A stretch of DNA of 64,000 bases from Burkholderia mayonis (GCF_001523745.2 NZ_CP013387.1:1302001-1366000); one strand, 5' to 3'. Counted from the first letter of the stretch, positions 1-11,319 are shown. Numbers and translations: made by a program. The notes: generated by a model not told the origin, from the letters alone.

Positions 1-480
1 GCCGTGTGCGAGCGCATCGAACGCGGGCGGCGGCGCGGCGGACAGCAGATAGATCGGCTGTCCGCCGCCCGTCGCGAGCTGCTGGATCGTCTGGCCGATG
101 AACAGCGTGCCGAGCGTCGCGAGAAACGGCGCGATCCCGAGCCGCGTGACGAGGAGCGCATTGCCCGCCCCCACCGCGAGCGCCGCGCCGAGTCCCGCGA
201 GTGCGGCGGGGGCGAAACCCGCGCGATGCGCGAGCGCCGCGACGAACGCGAGGCTCGCGACATCGATCGCGGTGCCGAGCGACAGATCGATCGCGCCGAT
301 CGACAGCGCGAGCGTCATCCCGAGCGCGGCGATCGCGAGCAGCGCGAAGGTGTTGACGAGCACGTGCTCGACGTTCGCAAGCGTCGCGAAGCCCGGCGCG
401 GCGACCGTGAAGAACACGAGCACGGCGACGAGCGCGCCGACGACGGCGAAGCGCTGCAGACGGTCGAATGCGTCACGCAT
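1..480 (-). CDS. sugar ABC transporter permease (3' end outside window)
   Basis: Inner-membrane permease of a ribose/rhamnose-type ABC importer. The minus strand reads from ATG at 480 without a stop to the window edge (about 160 residues seen). It begins MRDAFDRLQRFAVVGAL and has several hydrophobic helices plus the family-typical stretch LALSIGAIDLSLGTAID. It starts inside the end of the upstream permease gene (8-base overlap, ATGCGTGA), which indicates translational coupling. It would pair with the permease at 473-1558 to form the channel. The function follows from family resemblance and operon context; the exact sugar cannot be told. Confidence 0.85.
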   Translation of the reverse strand, partial: MRDAFDRLQRFAVVGALVAVLVFFTVAAPGFATLANVEHVLVNTFALLAIAALGMTLALSIGAIDLSLGTAIDVASLAFVAALAHRAGFAPAALAGLGAALAVGAGNALLVTRLGIAPFLATLGTLFIGQTIQQLATGGGQPIYLLSAAPPPAFDALAHG

Positions 481-1557
481 CGAACGGGCCCTCCGACTGG
501 CGGCGGCGCAGCAGCGCGACGGCTGCGACGACGAAGAGAATCAGCGCGCCCTCGACGCCGCTCATCCAATAGCTCGACACGTTGTTCAACTGAAAGCCGT
601 TCGCGAGCATGCCGACGAACAGCACGGCGACGAGCGTGCCGGGAATCGTCGGCACGAGCCGCCGCGAGAATACGACGCCGAGCAGCACTGCCGCGACGAC
701 GGGCAGCAGGTTGTCGCCCGCGCCGGGCGCGCTGCCGCTCAGGAGCGTCGACGATGCGAGCGCCGCGAGCGCGGCGGCGAGGCCGCATGCGAGGTAGCTC
801 GACGCGACGTAGCGGCGCGCGTCGACGCCCGCGGCGAGCGCGGCCGCGCGATGCGCGCCGACCGCGTGCAGCCGCAGCCCGTAACGGGTCCGGTGGACGA
901 GCACGCCGAGCGCGGCCGCGACGCTCACGAGCGCGTACGCGAGCCACGGCGCGCCGAACGGACCGGCGCCCGCGAGCGCGGCGACGAGCGGGCTCGCGGA
1001 CGGCAGCGGCGTGTTCTCGGTCAGCACGAGCTCGAGGCCCGCGCAGACGTTCATCGTCGTCAGCGTCGCGAGGAGCGGCAGGATTCGCAGCCACGCGACC
1101 GCCCATGCGTTGAGCGCGCCGACCGCGACGCCCGCCGCGCAGGTCGCGGCGAATGCGATCGCGTCGCCCTGTCCGTCGCGCGTGACGACTGCGAATACGG
1201 CCGCGCACAGGCCGAGATTCGCCGCGATCGACAGATCGAGCCCGCCTTTGATCGCGTCGGCGCCGCCGCCGATCATCACGATCGTCAACCCGAACGCGAG
1301 CAGGCCGGTGACGGCGCTTTGCTGCAGCACGTTGCCGAGGTTCGCGAACGTCAGGAACAGCGGCGAACTGACGGAAAAGCCTGCGATCACGACCGCGAGC
1401 GCAAGCCATGCGCCGCCGCGAACGAGGACGCGGCGGTCGATTGGGCGATTGCGCGCGTCCGCGCGTGACGTGGCCGGCGTGCCCGATGTGGCCGCATCCG
1501 CGCGGCCGAGATCGAATGCGCGGGCGCTGATGCCGCTCTTTTTCGCTGGCCAAGACA

Positions 1558-1558
<1 letters not shown>
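473..1558 (-). CDS. sugar ABC transporter permease
   Basis: A 361-residue inner-membrane permease of the RbsC/branched-chain superfamily. It has about eight to ten hydrophobic segments and the typical patterns GLTIVMIGGGADAIKGGLDLS and LPVVAAVLLGVVFSRR. The N-terminal 45 residues are hydrophilic. Its start overlaps the stop of the ATPase gene by one base (TGATG), and its stop overlaps the next permease start by eight bases. It is therefore the third gene of a four-gene operon: binding protein, ATPase, permease, permease. The substrate is probably a pentose, deoxysugar or related sugar, but nothing in the sequence fixes it. Confidence 0.88.
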
Positions 1559-3233
<1,675 letters not shown>

Positions 3234-3237
<4 letters not shown>

Positions 3238-4268
3238 CGCCGCGCGGCCTCGGCGTCGACGGACGCCTGTCCGAGCGTGCGCTGCGCGACGCCCGCGTTG
3301 TCTTTCGCGACGAGCACCGACGGCACGAACGTGTAAGCGGGCAGCGACCGGTCGCCCGCCAGATAGCGCGCGACGTTGCGCACCGCGGTCCGGCCGATCA
3401 GCGCCGGCTGCTGCGCGACGACGGCCGCCGCGCTCGACTTCGGATTCCTGACGAGCGCGACCGCCTCGGGGCTGCCGTCGACCGCGTATGTGCGGATTTC
3501 GGCGCGGCCGGCCGCGTCGACCGCCTGCGTCGCGCCGACCTGCGGGATGTCCCACGCGGCCCAGATCGCCGAGATCGCCCCCTTCGGATACTTCTGCAAT
3601 AGCTGGCTGATCTGCGCGTACGCGTTCTGCGCGGTGTTCGGGATCACGTCGCGCAGCTCGGGCTCGATGATCTTCACCTTCGGATACCACTTCAGCACGG
3701 CCTTCAACTGATCGTATCGGATCGCGCACACGGGCACGCCGTAAAAGCCGTTGAAGACGAGGATGTTGCCTTCGCCGCGGATGTCGTTGACGAGCTTGAG
3801 CGCGAGCTGCGAGCCGATCAGGAAGTTGTCGGACGTGACGACGTTCAGGCTCGACGCCGATGCGGTGTCGATCGTGAAGAGCGGGATGCCCGCCTGCCGG
3901 ATCTTCTTCAGCCACGGCTCGAGCACGGACGCGGTGCCGAGCTGCTCGACGATCGCGTCCGGCTTCTGCGCGATCAGCGTCTGGATCTGTGCGATCTGGC
4001 GACTGTCGTTGTGGCCCGCGTCGAGCGCGATCGGCGTGCCGCCGAGACGCTTCACTTCGTCGACGGCGCCCTGGTACGCCTGCAGATCCCAGTCATGGTC
4101 GGTGCCGGCGACCGTGATGCCGATCCGCTTGCCGGCGAGCGGCAGCGGCGCGCGGTCCGGCTGCCCGGGTGGCGCGGCGCGGGCGGATGCGGCGGCGATG
4201 CCGACCGCGAGCGCGGCGGCGAACAGCGTGGACAGCAGGCGAGCGAGCGGCGGGAGCGGACGTGGCAT
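3234..4268 (-). CDS. sugar ABC transporter periplasmic binding protein
   Basis: A 344-residue periplasmic binding protein of the RbsB/Peripla_BP_4 family. It has a signal peptide (LLSTLFAAALAVGIAAASARA, cleavage near residue 30), followed by the ribose-binding fold: GKRIGITVAGTDHDWDLQA, ALDAGHNDSRQIAQIQTLIA, and a late TYAVDGSPEAVALVR. ATG at 4268 is preferred over an in-frame TTG seven codons upstream. It is the first gene of the operon and ends in a 4-base overlap with the ATPase gene. It captures the sugar for the two permeases downstream. Confidence 0.88.
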
Positions 4269-4836
4269 GGTTCGTGGGCGTTCGGGCAATGGTGTTGAGA
4301 TGAACGAATGATTCTGTGCAAGCGCGTCGGCGAAGGGAACGATGGATTCGTGCTTTGGTTATGGGGATCCGGAAAATGCACGGGGCGCACAAGCAAAGAT
4401 GCGATGCTGGAATCGGAGACGGTCGGCGTTAGCCCGCGATCGTTATGTCGATTTTGTCAGGCTAATGAAAATTGACATCGAGACGACGCTAAATAGATTA
4501 GCGATCGATTCGCCGAGCCAATGATCAGTGCGCAGGAAAGAGCGGGTAAATACCGTGGCGAGCAAAAAGTCATGATGAACAAAGACTGCCCCGGCGTATC
4601 GTCAGAGCGGCCGGAACGCACGCCAGCGCTGCTGGAAAACCCGAATGATCGATGCGAGAGCCGCGTTATTCCAAACGAAAATCGTATGGCCTGTTTCGTC
4701 CGTTTTTTCGCAAATGATTGCATTGGGGCGAATCGGGAAAACCATCGATTTTTATAGGATGACTTAACCTAATTTTTAGATTCGCCGTGTCGGCGCGCTG
4801 CAGCACCGTGATAAGCTCAACCGGCAGAAAACAAGT
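4269..4836. other. intergenic region upstream of the sugar transporter operon
   Basis: A stretch of 568 bases between the divergent transporter operon and the next gene, lower in GC than its surroundings. It must hold the promoter and operator of the transporter operon, but I could not pick a convincing -35/-10 pair. Small open frames here (for example 4521-4757 plus) lack a good ribosome site and are not called. Confidence 0.5.
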
Positions 4837-5574
4837 ATGAGACGAACGGGGGTGTTCGCGATGAAACACGATATCCGGCCGCCGATGGCCACGAGAAGAC
4901 ACGGCACGGCGACCGCATTGGCGGCGTCCGGCCGTCCGTGCGCCGCGCACGACGCCGAGGGCTTCGTCGGCATCCTGATCGAAGTGTTCGCGCGCGTCGT
5001 CGCGGCGCTTGCGCTCGGGGTTTTCGCGTATGCGGCGTACACGCAGTGGCGGCTCGATCCGTCGCGAATCACGCTGATCCTGCTCGCGGTTTCGATGTCC
5101 TTGACGGTGGGTCTGTCGCTGTTCGCCGAGCCGCCGACAAAACGCGACTGGAGCCCGCTTGCGTTGCTCTTCTCGCTCGGCGGCACCTACTACTACCTCG
5201 TCTTCCAGCTCACCGCGAGCCGCCAGCTGATCCCCGAGACGTTCGGCGCGGCGATCCAGTTGTTCGGCCTGTTCTGGCAGCTTTTCGCGAAGCTGTCTCT
5301 CAGGAAATCGTTCGGTATCCTGCCGGCCAACCGCGGCGTCGTGTCGCGCGGGGCTTACCGGTTCGTCCGGCATCCGATGTATCTCGGCTATCTGATCATC
5401 GATACGGGCTTTCTGCTGACGAACTTCAGCACGCGCAACCTGCTCGCGGTCGCGCTGCAGATCGGGCTGCAGGTCGGCCGGATCTACCGCGAGGAACGGA
5501 TTCTGTTCGAGGACGTCGCGTACCGCGCCTACAAGCGATCGGTTCGATATCGGATGATTCCGGGCCTTTTCTGA
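4837..5574 (+). CDS. isoprenylcysteine carboxyl methyltransferase-like membrane protein
   Basis: A 245-residue integral membrane protein. Its C-terminal third carries the ICMT/phospholipid-methyltransferase signature: RGAYRFVRHPMYLGYLII, then a hydrophobic helix, then EERILFEDVAYRAYKRSV near the end. About five membrane helices precede and surround this. The family methylates lipid or prenyl substrates with S-adenosylmethionine; in bacteria the substrate is usually unknown. An alternative ATG is at 4861, where the upstream purine run is a little better. The first 40 residues are hydrophilic and may be partly non-coding. Confidence 0.75.
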   Translation: MRRTGVFAMKHDIRPPMATRRHGTATALAASGRPCAAHDAEGFVGILIEVFARVVAALALGVFAYAAYTQWRLDPSRITLILLAVSMSLTVGLSLFAEPPTKRDWSPLALLFSLGGTYYYLVFQLTASRQLIPETFGAAIQLFGLFWQLFAKLSLRKSFGILPANRGVVSRGAYRFVRHPMYLGYLIIDTGFLLTNFSTRNLLAVALQIGLQVGRIYREERILFEDVAYRAYKRSVRYRMIPGLF

Positions 5575-5754
5575 CCGCGTCGGCGCGCATCGGAGGCTCG
5601 ATCGCGCGGGCGACGCCACGCGGCCTCATCGCCTGCCCGCGTTCGACGAGACGAGCATTCGTTATTCAAATCGATATGCCGCGCCCGCGTGCCGCCGATA
5701 TGTGCACGTTCCGGCGATGTGCGCCGCGCGCGATTCGATCGGATACCTACCAAA

Positions 5755-5791
5755 AATACTAGGTGCGCGTCGCGGACGATGACCTAGTATT
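5755..5791. promoter_or_regulatory. 10-bp perfect inverted repeat, possible operator
   Basis: AATACTAGGT at 5755-5764 is repeated as its reverse complement ACCTAGTATT at 5782-5791 with a 17-base spacer. It lies about 90 bases upstream of the start of the small gene at 5878. No T-run follows, so it is less like a terminator than an operator. The CTAG core is rare in high-GC DNA, which makes chance less likely. Confidence 0.5.
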
Positions 5792-5877
5792 CGAACTGGC
5801 TTCACGGGCTGGCGGGGCGCACTCCGGCGGGCCGGCGCCGCCAGCCCCCGCTACCCGGTCCGCCTGGGAGATGCGAC

Positions 5878-6201
5878 ATGGCTTACAAGAATCTCGTCAA
5901 TCAAAGTGGATCGCCGCTCAGCATCGAGCTGGTGACCCGCCAGGGCTCCGATCCCAGCCAATCCGGCGCGACGATCGCCGTCTCGCTGGCAGCCAACGGC
6001 AAGCAGACGGTCGAATACGGCAACAACCAGAATCCGTACCTGAATGCACTCGTCATCACATCGGCGGCAAACGGCGCGTTTGCGAACGGCTCGCAGATCG
6101 TGACGACGCGCGGCAGCACGTGGGACAACTTGCTGAACACCAATAACACGTTGACGTTCAGTGGCGTGGGCGGCCTGAACGTCGTCGGCTCCAACACGTG
6201 A
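5878..6201 (+). CDS. small conserved-looking hypothetical protein
   Basis: A 107-residue protein, MAYKNLVNQSGSPLSIELVT..., without signal peptide or membrane segment. It is rich in Asn, Gly, Ser and Thr, and looks like a small beta-rich domain. GGGAG lies just upstream of the ATG. I do not recognise the family. It stands alone: upstream is the inverted repeat at 5755-5791, downstream a chimeric pseudogene on the other strand. The steady codon bias and good ribosome site support a real gene. Confidence 0.7.
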   Translation: MAYKNLVNQSGSPLSIELVTRQGSDPSQSGATIAVSLAANGKQTVEYGNNQNPYLNALVITSAANGAFANGSQIVTTRGSTWDNLLNTNNTLTFSGVGGLNVVGSNT

Positions 6202-6285
6202 CGGCGTCGCGCTAGCGGTCCGCCCGCCTGCCGCCGCCGCCGGGCGCCAGGCGGGCATTCGCGGCACATCGATTGGCTGCGCGGT

Positions 6286-7088
6286 TCACGCCGCCTTTTC
6301 TTCCTGCTTGCCGGGCCCGCTGCCGATCTGCCATCCATACGGCGGCTCGGTTTCGTTGACGGCCCAGTCTCCGACGATCCTCGCTTTGTAGACGAGCGGA
6401 TTGTGCGACGCGACCGTGCGCGCGTTGCGCCAGTGACGGTCGAGCGCCTTCGTCGTGCTGATCGCCGATGCGCCGGGCGCGTCGAACAGATGCGTCGCCG
6501 CGCGCAACACGCGCTCCGATACGACCAGTTGGCCCTGCGCCGATTCGATTTCGGCCGCGACGTTCGCGTCGTGCTCGGTGGCGGCGTCCTCGCCGAAACG
6601 CGCCTCGTACGCGCGCTGCGAAGGCTGCGCGGCGCGCAGCGCGATCGCCTCGGCCGCATACGCCCATGCCGAAATTTCGCCGACGACCTGCAGGATCTGT
6701 GCGTCTTCGCTGACACGCGACGCGTTGCCGTGGCTGTAGACCTGCTTGCGATCGCGCACGAGCGCGCTCGCGTCGCGCCCGACCGCGCGGCCGATGCCAG
6801 CGAGCGCCCGAAGCCGAGCCCCGTGCCGCGAATCGATGTCGGATACGACAGCGCCGGATAGATCATCATTTTTCAGCAGCGGCTTGTTCGCGGCGGCGAG
6901 ATTCAGCGCGTCGTCGAGCGACAGCGCGCGAGCGGCGGAGGAAGACGCGGGCGACGCGCCCCGGGTTCGGACGGGGCGGCGAGCGGCCGGTCGGGCGCGA
7001 CGGCGGACGGAGCGGATTGCGCTTGTGCCTGCGCCGCCGACGCCGCGATCGCGGCCGACACGAAGGCGGCGAAGATGCGCTTGGGCAT
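6286..7088 (-). pseudogene. chimeric remnant: TolC-like N-terminus, MFS scrap, acyl-CoA dehydrogenase C-terminus
   Basis: Pieces of three unrelated genes are joined. From 7088 the strand encodes a signal peptide (MPKRIFAAFVSAAIAASAAQ) and, after a frameshift near 6960, ARALSLDDALNLAAANKPLL, the usual N-terminus of an outer-membrane efflux protein. Near 6867-6800 another frame reads YPTSIRGTGLGFG, an MFS-transporter motif. From about 6790 to 6286 the frame encodes AGIGRAVGRDASALVRDRKQ through KARIVGDWAVNETEPPYGW, the C-terminal domain of DszC/SfnB-type acyl-CoA dehydrogenases. The result looks like a deletion scar. No functional product is expected. Confidence 0.65.
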
Positions 7089-7121
7089 GAGTGATCGAGT
7101 CTGGGTGAAACGCGATCGATG

Positions 7122-7376
7122 CTACGGTCGTGCCGCAATGCAAACATGAGGCGAACATGACATTTTTGTCACGTTCGCGTGGGACGCGTGTTTGGATGAC
7201 GGTGAGGTAACAAGTCTGTCAGGAACGGGCCGCGACCCGATGGTCGTGCGGCTGTCCGCGACGCCGAACGCGATGAGATTGCCGGCTATTTCGCGCAACA
7301 GATGCTGCGTGAGCGCGCCGGCGCCGCCTTGGGCGAGGCGAAGCAATTCGATGAGATCCTGGGCGGCGAGGCTCAT
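7122..7376 (-). CDS. possible small protein, unrecognised
   Basis: An 84-codon frame beginning MSLAAQDLIELLRLAQGG, with a perfect AAGGAG six bases before the ATG. The first 38 residues look like an amphipathic helical protein (LIELLRLAQGGAGALTQHLL); the rest is low-complexity and less protein-like, so the gene may be frameshifted or truncated after about residue 40. It lies directly upstream of the chimeric remnant. I do not recognise a family. Confidence 0.35.
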   Translation of the reverse strand: MSLAAQDLIELLRLAQGGAGALTQHLLREIAGNLIAFGVADSRTTIGSRPVPDRLVTSPSSKHASHANVTKMSCSPHVCIAARP

Positions 7377-7802
7377 GTTGGTCTCCTTCATCGCGGCGCC
7401 GTCGAGCGCCGCCGCAGAGCATGAAAATCTATTTGTTGTGACGAAAGTATCGTCCACGGATTGCGCCGATCCAATCAGCCGGCGACGAACTTCGCGTCAT
7501 CCGGTGGAGCGGTTTGTCGGCGGTTTCCTACGCCACGCGCAGCGGAAGTCGGCAGGGTGACGGCAGCGACGAGCGTGGGAAGGGAGCGGCGAATGAAGGC
7601 GATCCGCCGGAGCCGGAAGCGCGCTCGAAGACCACGCGGGCTGGTCGAAATCCACGCGCCGAGCGAAGCGGGAGCCGGGCCAATCGTGCGACGCGACGAT
7701 CACGGCCCGCGCCCGAGCCGGTTCGCGCGGGGCCGTTCATCCGGCGCGTAGGATATAGTTCCAGCTTCCGAGGCTACGGCCCCATCGCTCCGGCAAACCA
7801 GC
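7377..7802. other. intergenic region before the signal peptidase gene
   Basis: About 425 bases with no gene that I can support. Short frames exist on both strands but have neither ribosome sites nor recognisable similarity. It should contain the promoter of the signal peptidase gene. Confidence 0.5.
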
Positions 7803-8489
7803 ATGCATACCATTTCGAAGTTGTGGAATGAGAACAAGAAGTTGATCGCCTTCCTGTTCTTCATGGCGATCTTTCGCAGCGCGGTGGCCGACTGGAACGT
7901 CGTGCCGAGCGGCTCGATGCTGCCGACCATCCGGCTCGGGGACCGCATCCTCGTCGACAAGATGGCCTATGACCTGCGCGTTCCGTTCACGCATGTCAGG
8001 GTCGCGCATCTGGGCGATCCGCGGCGCGGCGATATCGTGACCGTCGATTCGTCGGCTGCGCGCGAATTGCTCGTCAAGCGCGTGATCGGCCTGCCGGGCG
8101 ACGTCGTCGAGATGCGAGACAACGTGCTTTACATCAACGGCGCGCAGGTGAGCTACCGGCCGCTCGGCCAGAACCTGCTGTCGAGCGACGCGAGCGCGCG
8201 CGGCGAATATCTGGCCGAACGGCTGGCCGGGGCGGCGCATGTCGTCCGGCTTTCTCCCGATGCGCCGAGCCCGCGCAGTTCGTTTGGGCCGGCGGTCGTG
8301 CCGAAGGGCGCATATCTGATGCTCGGCGACAACCGCGACGACAGCGCGGACTCCCGCTATTACGGCTTCTTCCCGCGCGACGAAATCATGGGGCGGACGC
8401 GTCGCGTGGCGTTTTCGCTCGATCCGTCGCGGTTCTATCTGCCGCGAGTCGATCGGTTCGGGGCGCGCCTCGACGGTTCGCCCGGTTGA
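7803..8489 (+). CDS. lepB: type I signal peptidase
   Basis: A 228-residue membrane-bound serine protease that removes signal peptides from exported proteins. One N-terminal membrane segment (LIAFLFFMAIFRSAVADW) is followed by PSGSMLPTI with the catalytic Ser at residue 38. KRVIGLPGD carries the catalytic Lys at residue 92. LMLGDNRDDSADSR is box E. It is shorter than the house-keeping E. coli enzyme and has one anchor helix rather than two, so it may be a second signal peptidase in this genome. The neighbours do not point to a dedicated substrate. Confidence 0.9.
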   Translation: MHTISKLWNENKKLIAFLFFMAIFRSAVADWNVVPSGSMLPTIRLGDRILVDKMAYDLRVPFTHVRVAHLGDPRRGDIVTVDSSAARELLVKRVIGLPGDVVEMRDNVLYINGAQVSYRPLGQNLLSSDASARGEYLAERLAGAAHVVRLSPDAPSPRSSFGPAVVPKGAYLMLGDNRDDSADSRYYGFFPRDEIMGRTRRVAFSLDPSRFYLPRVDRFGARLDGSPG

Positions 8490-8619
8490 GCGGGAATCGA
8501 GCCGCAGGCGGTTCGGGCGTCGGATTCGGCCACGCCCTCGACGCGCGGGAACGCCGGCGAACGCGCATCGAGCCCGCGCCGCGCGCGATCGCCCCGAATC
8601 GCCGCCCGATCGCGCCCGG

Positions 8620-9108
8620 CTACGCCTTGTAGCCGATAGTGCGCAGCAGTTCCTTCCGCCAGCGCACGTCCTCGTCGTTTTCGACGCTGACGGGCGGGAA
8701 TCCGTCGACGACGCCGAGAATGCTGCGCCCTTGATTGGTCTGCGCGACGACGACTTCGGTCGGGTTCGCGGTCGCGCAGAAAATCCGGCAGACCTCGGGC
8801 ACGGCCTTGATCGCATTCAGCACGTTCACCGGGTAGAAACCGTCGCCGAGAAAGACGACAAAGCAATGCCCGGCGCCAATCGCGGTCGCGTTCCTGCAAG
8901 CGAGCTCGGTCAACGCGGCGTCGGTGCCGGAGCGGCGCACGAGGCGCTTGCCGGACGCTTCGCAGAACGCGATGCCGAACTTGATGCCGGGCACGGCGCC
9001 GACGAGCGCTTCGTGGATGTCCTCGACCGACTTGATGAAATGCGTCTGGCCGAGAATGAAATTCGTCGTCTCGGGCTTGTCGATCACAACAGTATGCAAT
9101 TGGAGCAT
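8620..9108 (-). CDS. adenosine-specific kinase family protein (PF04008)
   Basis: A 162-residue cytoplasmic protein. It contains NFILGQTHFIKSVEDIHEAL, PGIKFGIAFCEASGKRLVR, GAGHCFVVFL and ending VRWRKELLRTIGYKA, all hallmarks of the small family first described from thermophilic archaea as adenosine-specific kinase. The ATG at 9108 is preferred over frames upstream because GAGGTGCGAC precedes it. The catalytic role in bacteria is not established, so I name the family rather than the reaction. It is divergent from the cysteine synthase gene. Confidence 0.85.
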   Translation of the reverse strand: MLQLHTVVIDKPETTNFILGQTHFIKSVEDIHEALVGAVPGIKFGIAFCEASGKRLVRRSGTDAALTELACRNATAIGAGHCFVVFLGDGFYPVNVLNAIKAVPEVCRIFCATANPTEVVVAQTNQGRSILGVVDGFPPVSVENDEDVRWRKELLRTIGYKA

Positions 9109-9288
9109 GTCGCACCTCGTCTCGTGGTGACGCGAATGCATCGACGCGCATGAACGGCGCGGACCGGATCGTTTTCCAGCTTAGTACGCGGCTTCCGGCG
9201 ACGAAAGCGCGGTGCCGGCCGGCGTCGTCATCTATTCTTGTGGTAGGTCGGGCCGCCGGCGGAGCGGCCGGCCGAAGGGGAAAAGATC

Positions 9289-10263
9289 ATGGACGTGCGG
9301 CAGGGTTTCGTCGACTGCGTGGGACGGACGCCGCTGATCCGCCTGGCGAAGCTCAGCGCGGAGACGGGTTGCGAGATACTTGGCAAGGCCGAGTTCATGA
9401 ACCCGGGCGGATCGGTCAAGGATCGCGCGGCGCGCTACATCATCGAGGACGCCGAACGGCGCGGCACGCTGAAGCCGGGCGGCACCGTCGTCGAGGGCAC
9501 GGCCGGCAACACCGGCATCGGACTCGCGCACATCTGCGCAGCGCGCGGCTATCGCTGCGTGATCGTGATCCCGGAAACGCAATCGCCGGAGAAAATGGAA
9601 GTGCTGCGCACGCTCGGCGCGGACGTGCGTCCCGTGCCGGCCGCGCCGTACAAGGATCCGAACAACTATCAGAAGATTGCCGGGCGGCTCGCGACCGAGC
9701 TCGACAACGCAATTTGGGCCAACCAGTTCGACAACCTCGTCAACCGCCAGGCCCACTACGAGACGACGGGGCCGGAGATCTGGCGCGATACCGCCGGCAC
9801 GGTCGACGCGTTCGTCTGCTCGACGGGAACGGGCGGCACGCTCGCCGGCGTGAGCCGCTATCTGAAGGAACAGAATCCCGAGATCCGGATCGTGCTTGCG
9901 GATCCGCACGGCAGTGGACTCTACAGCTTCGTGAAAACGGGCGAAATCAAGGTGGAGGGCAACTCGATCACGGAAGGCATCGGATCGAGCCGCGTGACGG
10001 CGAATCTCGAGGGCACGTCGATCGACGACGCGGTGCGCATCGACGACCGCCTCTGCGTGACGATGGTCTACCGGATGCTGCGCGAAGAGGGCCTGTACGT
10101 CGGCGGCTCGAGCGGGATCAACGTCGCGGCGGCCGTCCGGCTTGCGCAGCAGTTGGGGCCGGGCCATACGATCGTGACGCTGCTTTGCGACCGCGGCGAC
10201 ATCTACCGTACGCGGCTCTTCAACCGCGAATGGCTGCGGGAAAGGGGGCTCGAGCCGTCATAG
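9289..10263 (+). CDS. cysteine synthase (PLP-dependent)
   Basis: A 324-residue enzyme that makes L-cysteine from O-acetylserine (or a related activated serine) and sulfide. The pyridoxal-phosphate lysine is in NPGGSVKDR (residue 44). VEGTAGNTGIGLAHICA binds the substrate carboxylate, and CSTGTGGTLAGVSRY is the glycine loop for the PLP phosphate. The length and the motif order fit the CysK/CysM group; which one cannot be decided. AAGGGGAAAAGATC lies before the ATG. The YbaK-type gene follows about 100 bases downstream on the same strand. Confidence 0.9.
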   Translation: MDVRQGFVDCVGRTPLIRLAKLSAETGCEILGKAEFMNPGGSVKDRAARYIIEDAERRGTLKPGGTVVEGTAGNTGIGLAHICAARGYRCVIVIPETQSPEKMEVLRTLGADVRPVPAAPYKDPNNYQKIAGRLATELDNAIWANQFDNLVNRQAHYETTGPEIWRDTAGTVDAFVCSTGTGGTLAGVSRYLKEQNPEIRIVLADPHGSGLYSFVKTGEIKVEGNSITEGIGSSRVTANLEGTSIDDAVRIDDRLCVTMVYRMLREEGLYVGGSSGINVAAAVRLAQQLGPGHTIVTLLCDRGDIYRTRLFNREWLRERGLEPS

Positions 10264-10362
10264 GTGCGGCGATGCCGCATTGTTCGGACAAGCGAACGCG
10301 ACCTATCCTAGAAAGATCCTGCCAACCGGCGGAGATCAACGCTTATTAGACGGAGGTGTGCC

Positions 10363-10848
10363 ATGTCGATGTCCGCCACCTTGCAGGACTGCCTGCGCCA
10401 GAAGGCTTCGCGATACGAAGTCATCCATCATCCGTACAGCCACTCGAACATGGAGGCCGCCGCGGCGGCGCATATTCCGGGCGATCGTCTCGCGAAGACG
10501 GTGCTGCTCGAAGACGCGCAGGGCTACGTCGCGGCCGTGCTGCCGACGACGCACGCCGTGCGGCTATCCGAGCTTTGGGCTCAAACCGGACGCCATCTCG
10601 TGCTCGCGAAGGAAGTCGAACTGCGCGAGCTGTTCAAGGATTGCGACGTGGGGGCGCTGCCGCCCGTCTGCATGGCCTACGGGATGCAAACCTTCCTCGA
10701 CGAGAGCCTTGCGCGGCAGCCGGACGTGTATTTCGAGGCCGGCGATCACGAGGAACTGGTCCACATGGATCGCGACGAGTTTCTTTCGCTGATGGACAAG
10801 GCAGAACGGGCGAGCTTCTCGCACAAGATTCAGGGGGTGGTTTCTTGA
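10363..10848 (+). CDS. YbaK/EbsC-type aminoacyl-tRNA deacylase domain protein
   Basis: A 161-residue single-domain protein of the YbaK/ProX family, which hydrolyses mischarged aminoacyl-tRNAs in trans. Typical features are HHPYSHSNMEAAAAAHIPGD, LAKTVLLED and a late YFEAGDHEELVHMDRDEF. ATG is preceded by GGAGGTGTGCC. Within the family it is of the single-domain type, not fused to a tRNA synthetase; the tRNA specificity cannot be read from the sequence alone. Confidence 0.85.
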   Translation: MSMSATLQDCLRQKASRYEVIHHPYSHSNMEAAAAAHIPGDRLAKTVLLEDAQGYVAAVLPTTHAVRLSELWAQTGRHLVLAKEVELRELFKDCDVGALPPVCMAYGMQTFLDESLARQPDVYFEAGDHEELVHMDRDEFLSLMDKAERASFSHKIQGVVS

Positions 10849-11310
10849 CGAGCGCCGTGTGCCGCTGAATCCGTCGGAGCGCGGCCATCCCCGATGCGCG
10901 AGGAACGCTGCGGGAAACGCGGCGCGATTCGTGCGTCTTGCGCATGCCGAATCATCCGGTTCGCGCGGGACATCGAGCAATGCGCTCGGCATCGCGTCGC
11001 CGATCGGTCCGTGGCAGGCAGCGCCGCGATGGGTGGTATTCGCCCCGGCGGAGCAATCTGTCCGGATCAGCGGTCGCCGCCTCGCGTGCGCATGACGATC
11101 GAGCCAGGTGCTGTCGTTCGTTCATCCAGTGAGCGCGCCGCCCATCGCGCGATGCGTCAAACTCGCGCCGAACCGTTCGGCAAGGCGCGTGATAGGCGTG
11201 TTGCCGTTCGATCATCGACCTCCTCGGTCATGCCGATTTTCGCCTTCCGCGAGGGGGCGGGCTCGTCGATTGCTTCGTCGATCACGTCAGTGTTTCTGCT
11301 CGCACGCGAG
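10849..11310. other. gene-poor interval
   Basis: About 460 bases downstream of the YbaK gene with only unsupported short frames. It precedes the 3' end of the LacI remnant and probably represents decayed DNA. Confidence 0.4.
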
Positions 11311-11319
11311 TGTCTAGCG

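Noticed and set aside
4521..4757. Short plus-strand frame upstream of the methyltransferase-like gene
   Set aside because: No convincing ribosome site, no domain, and unusual composition for a protein.
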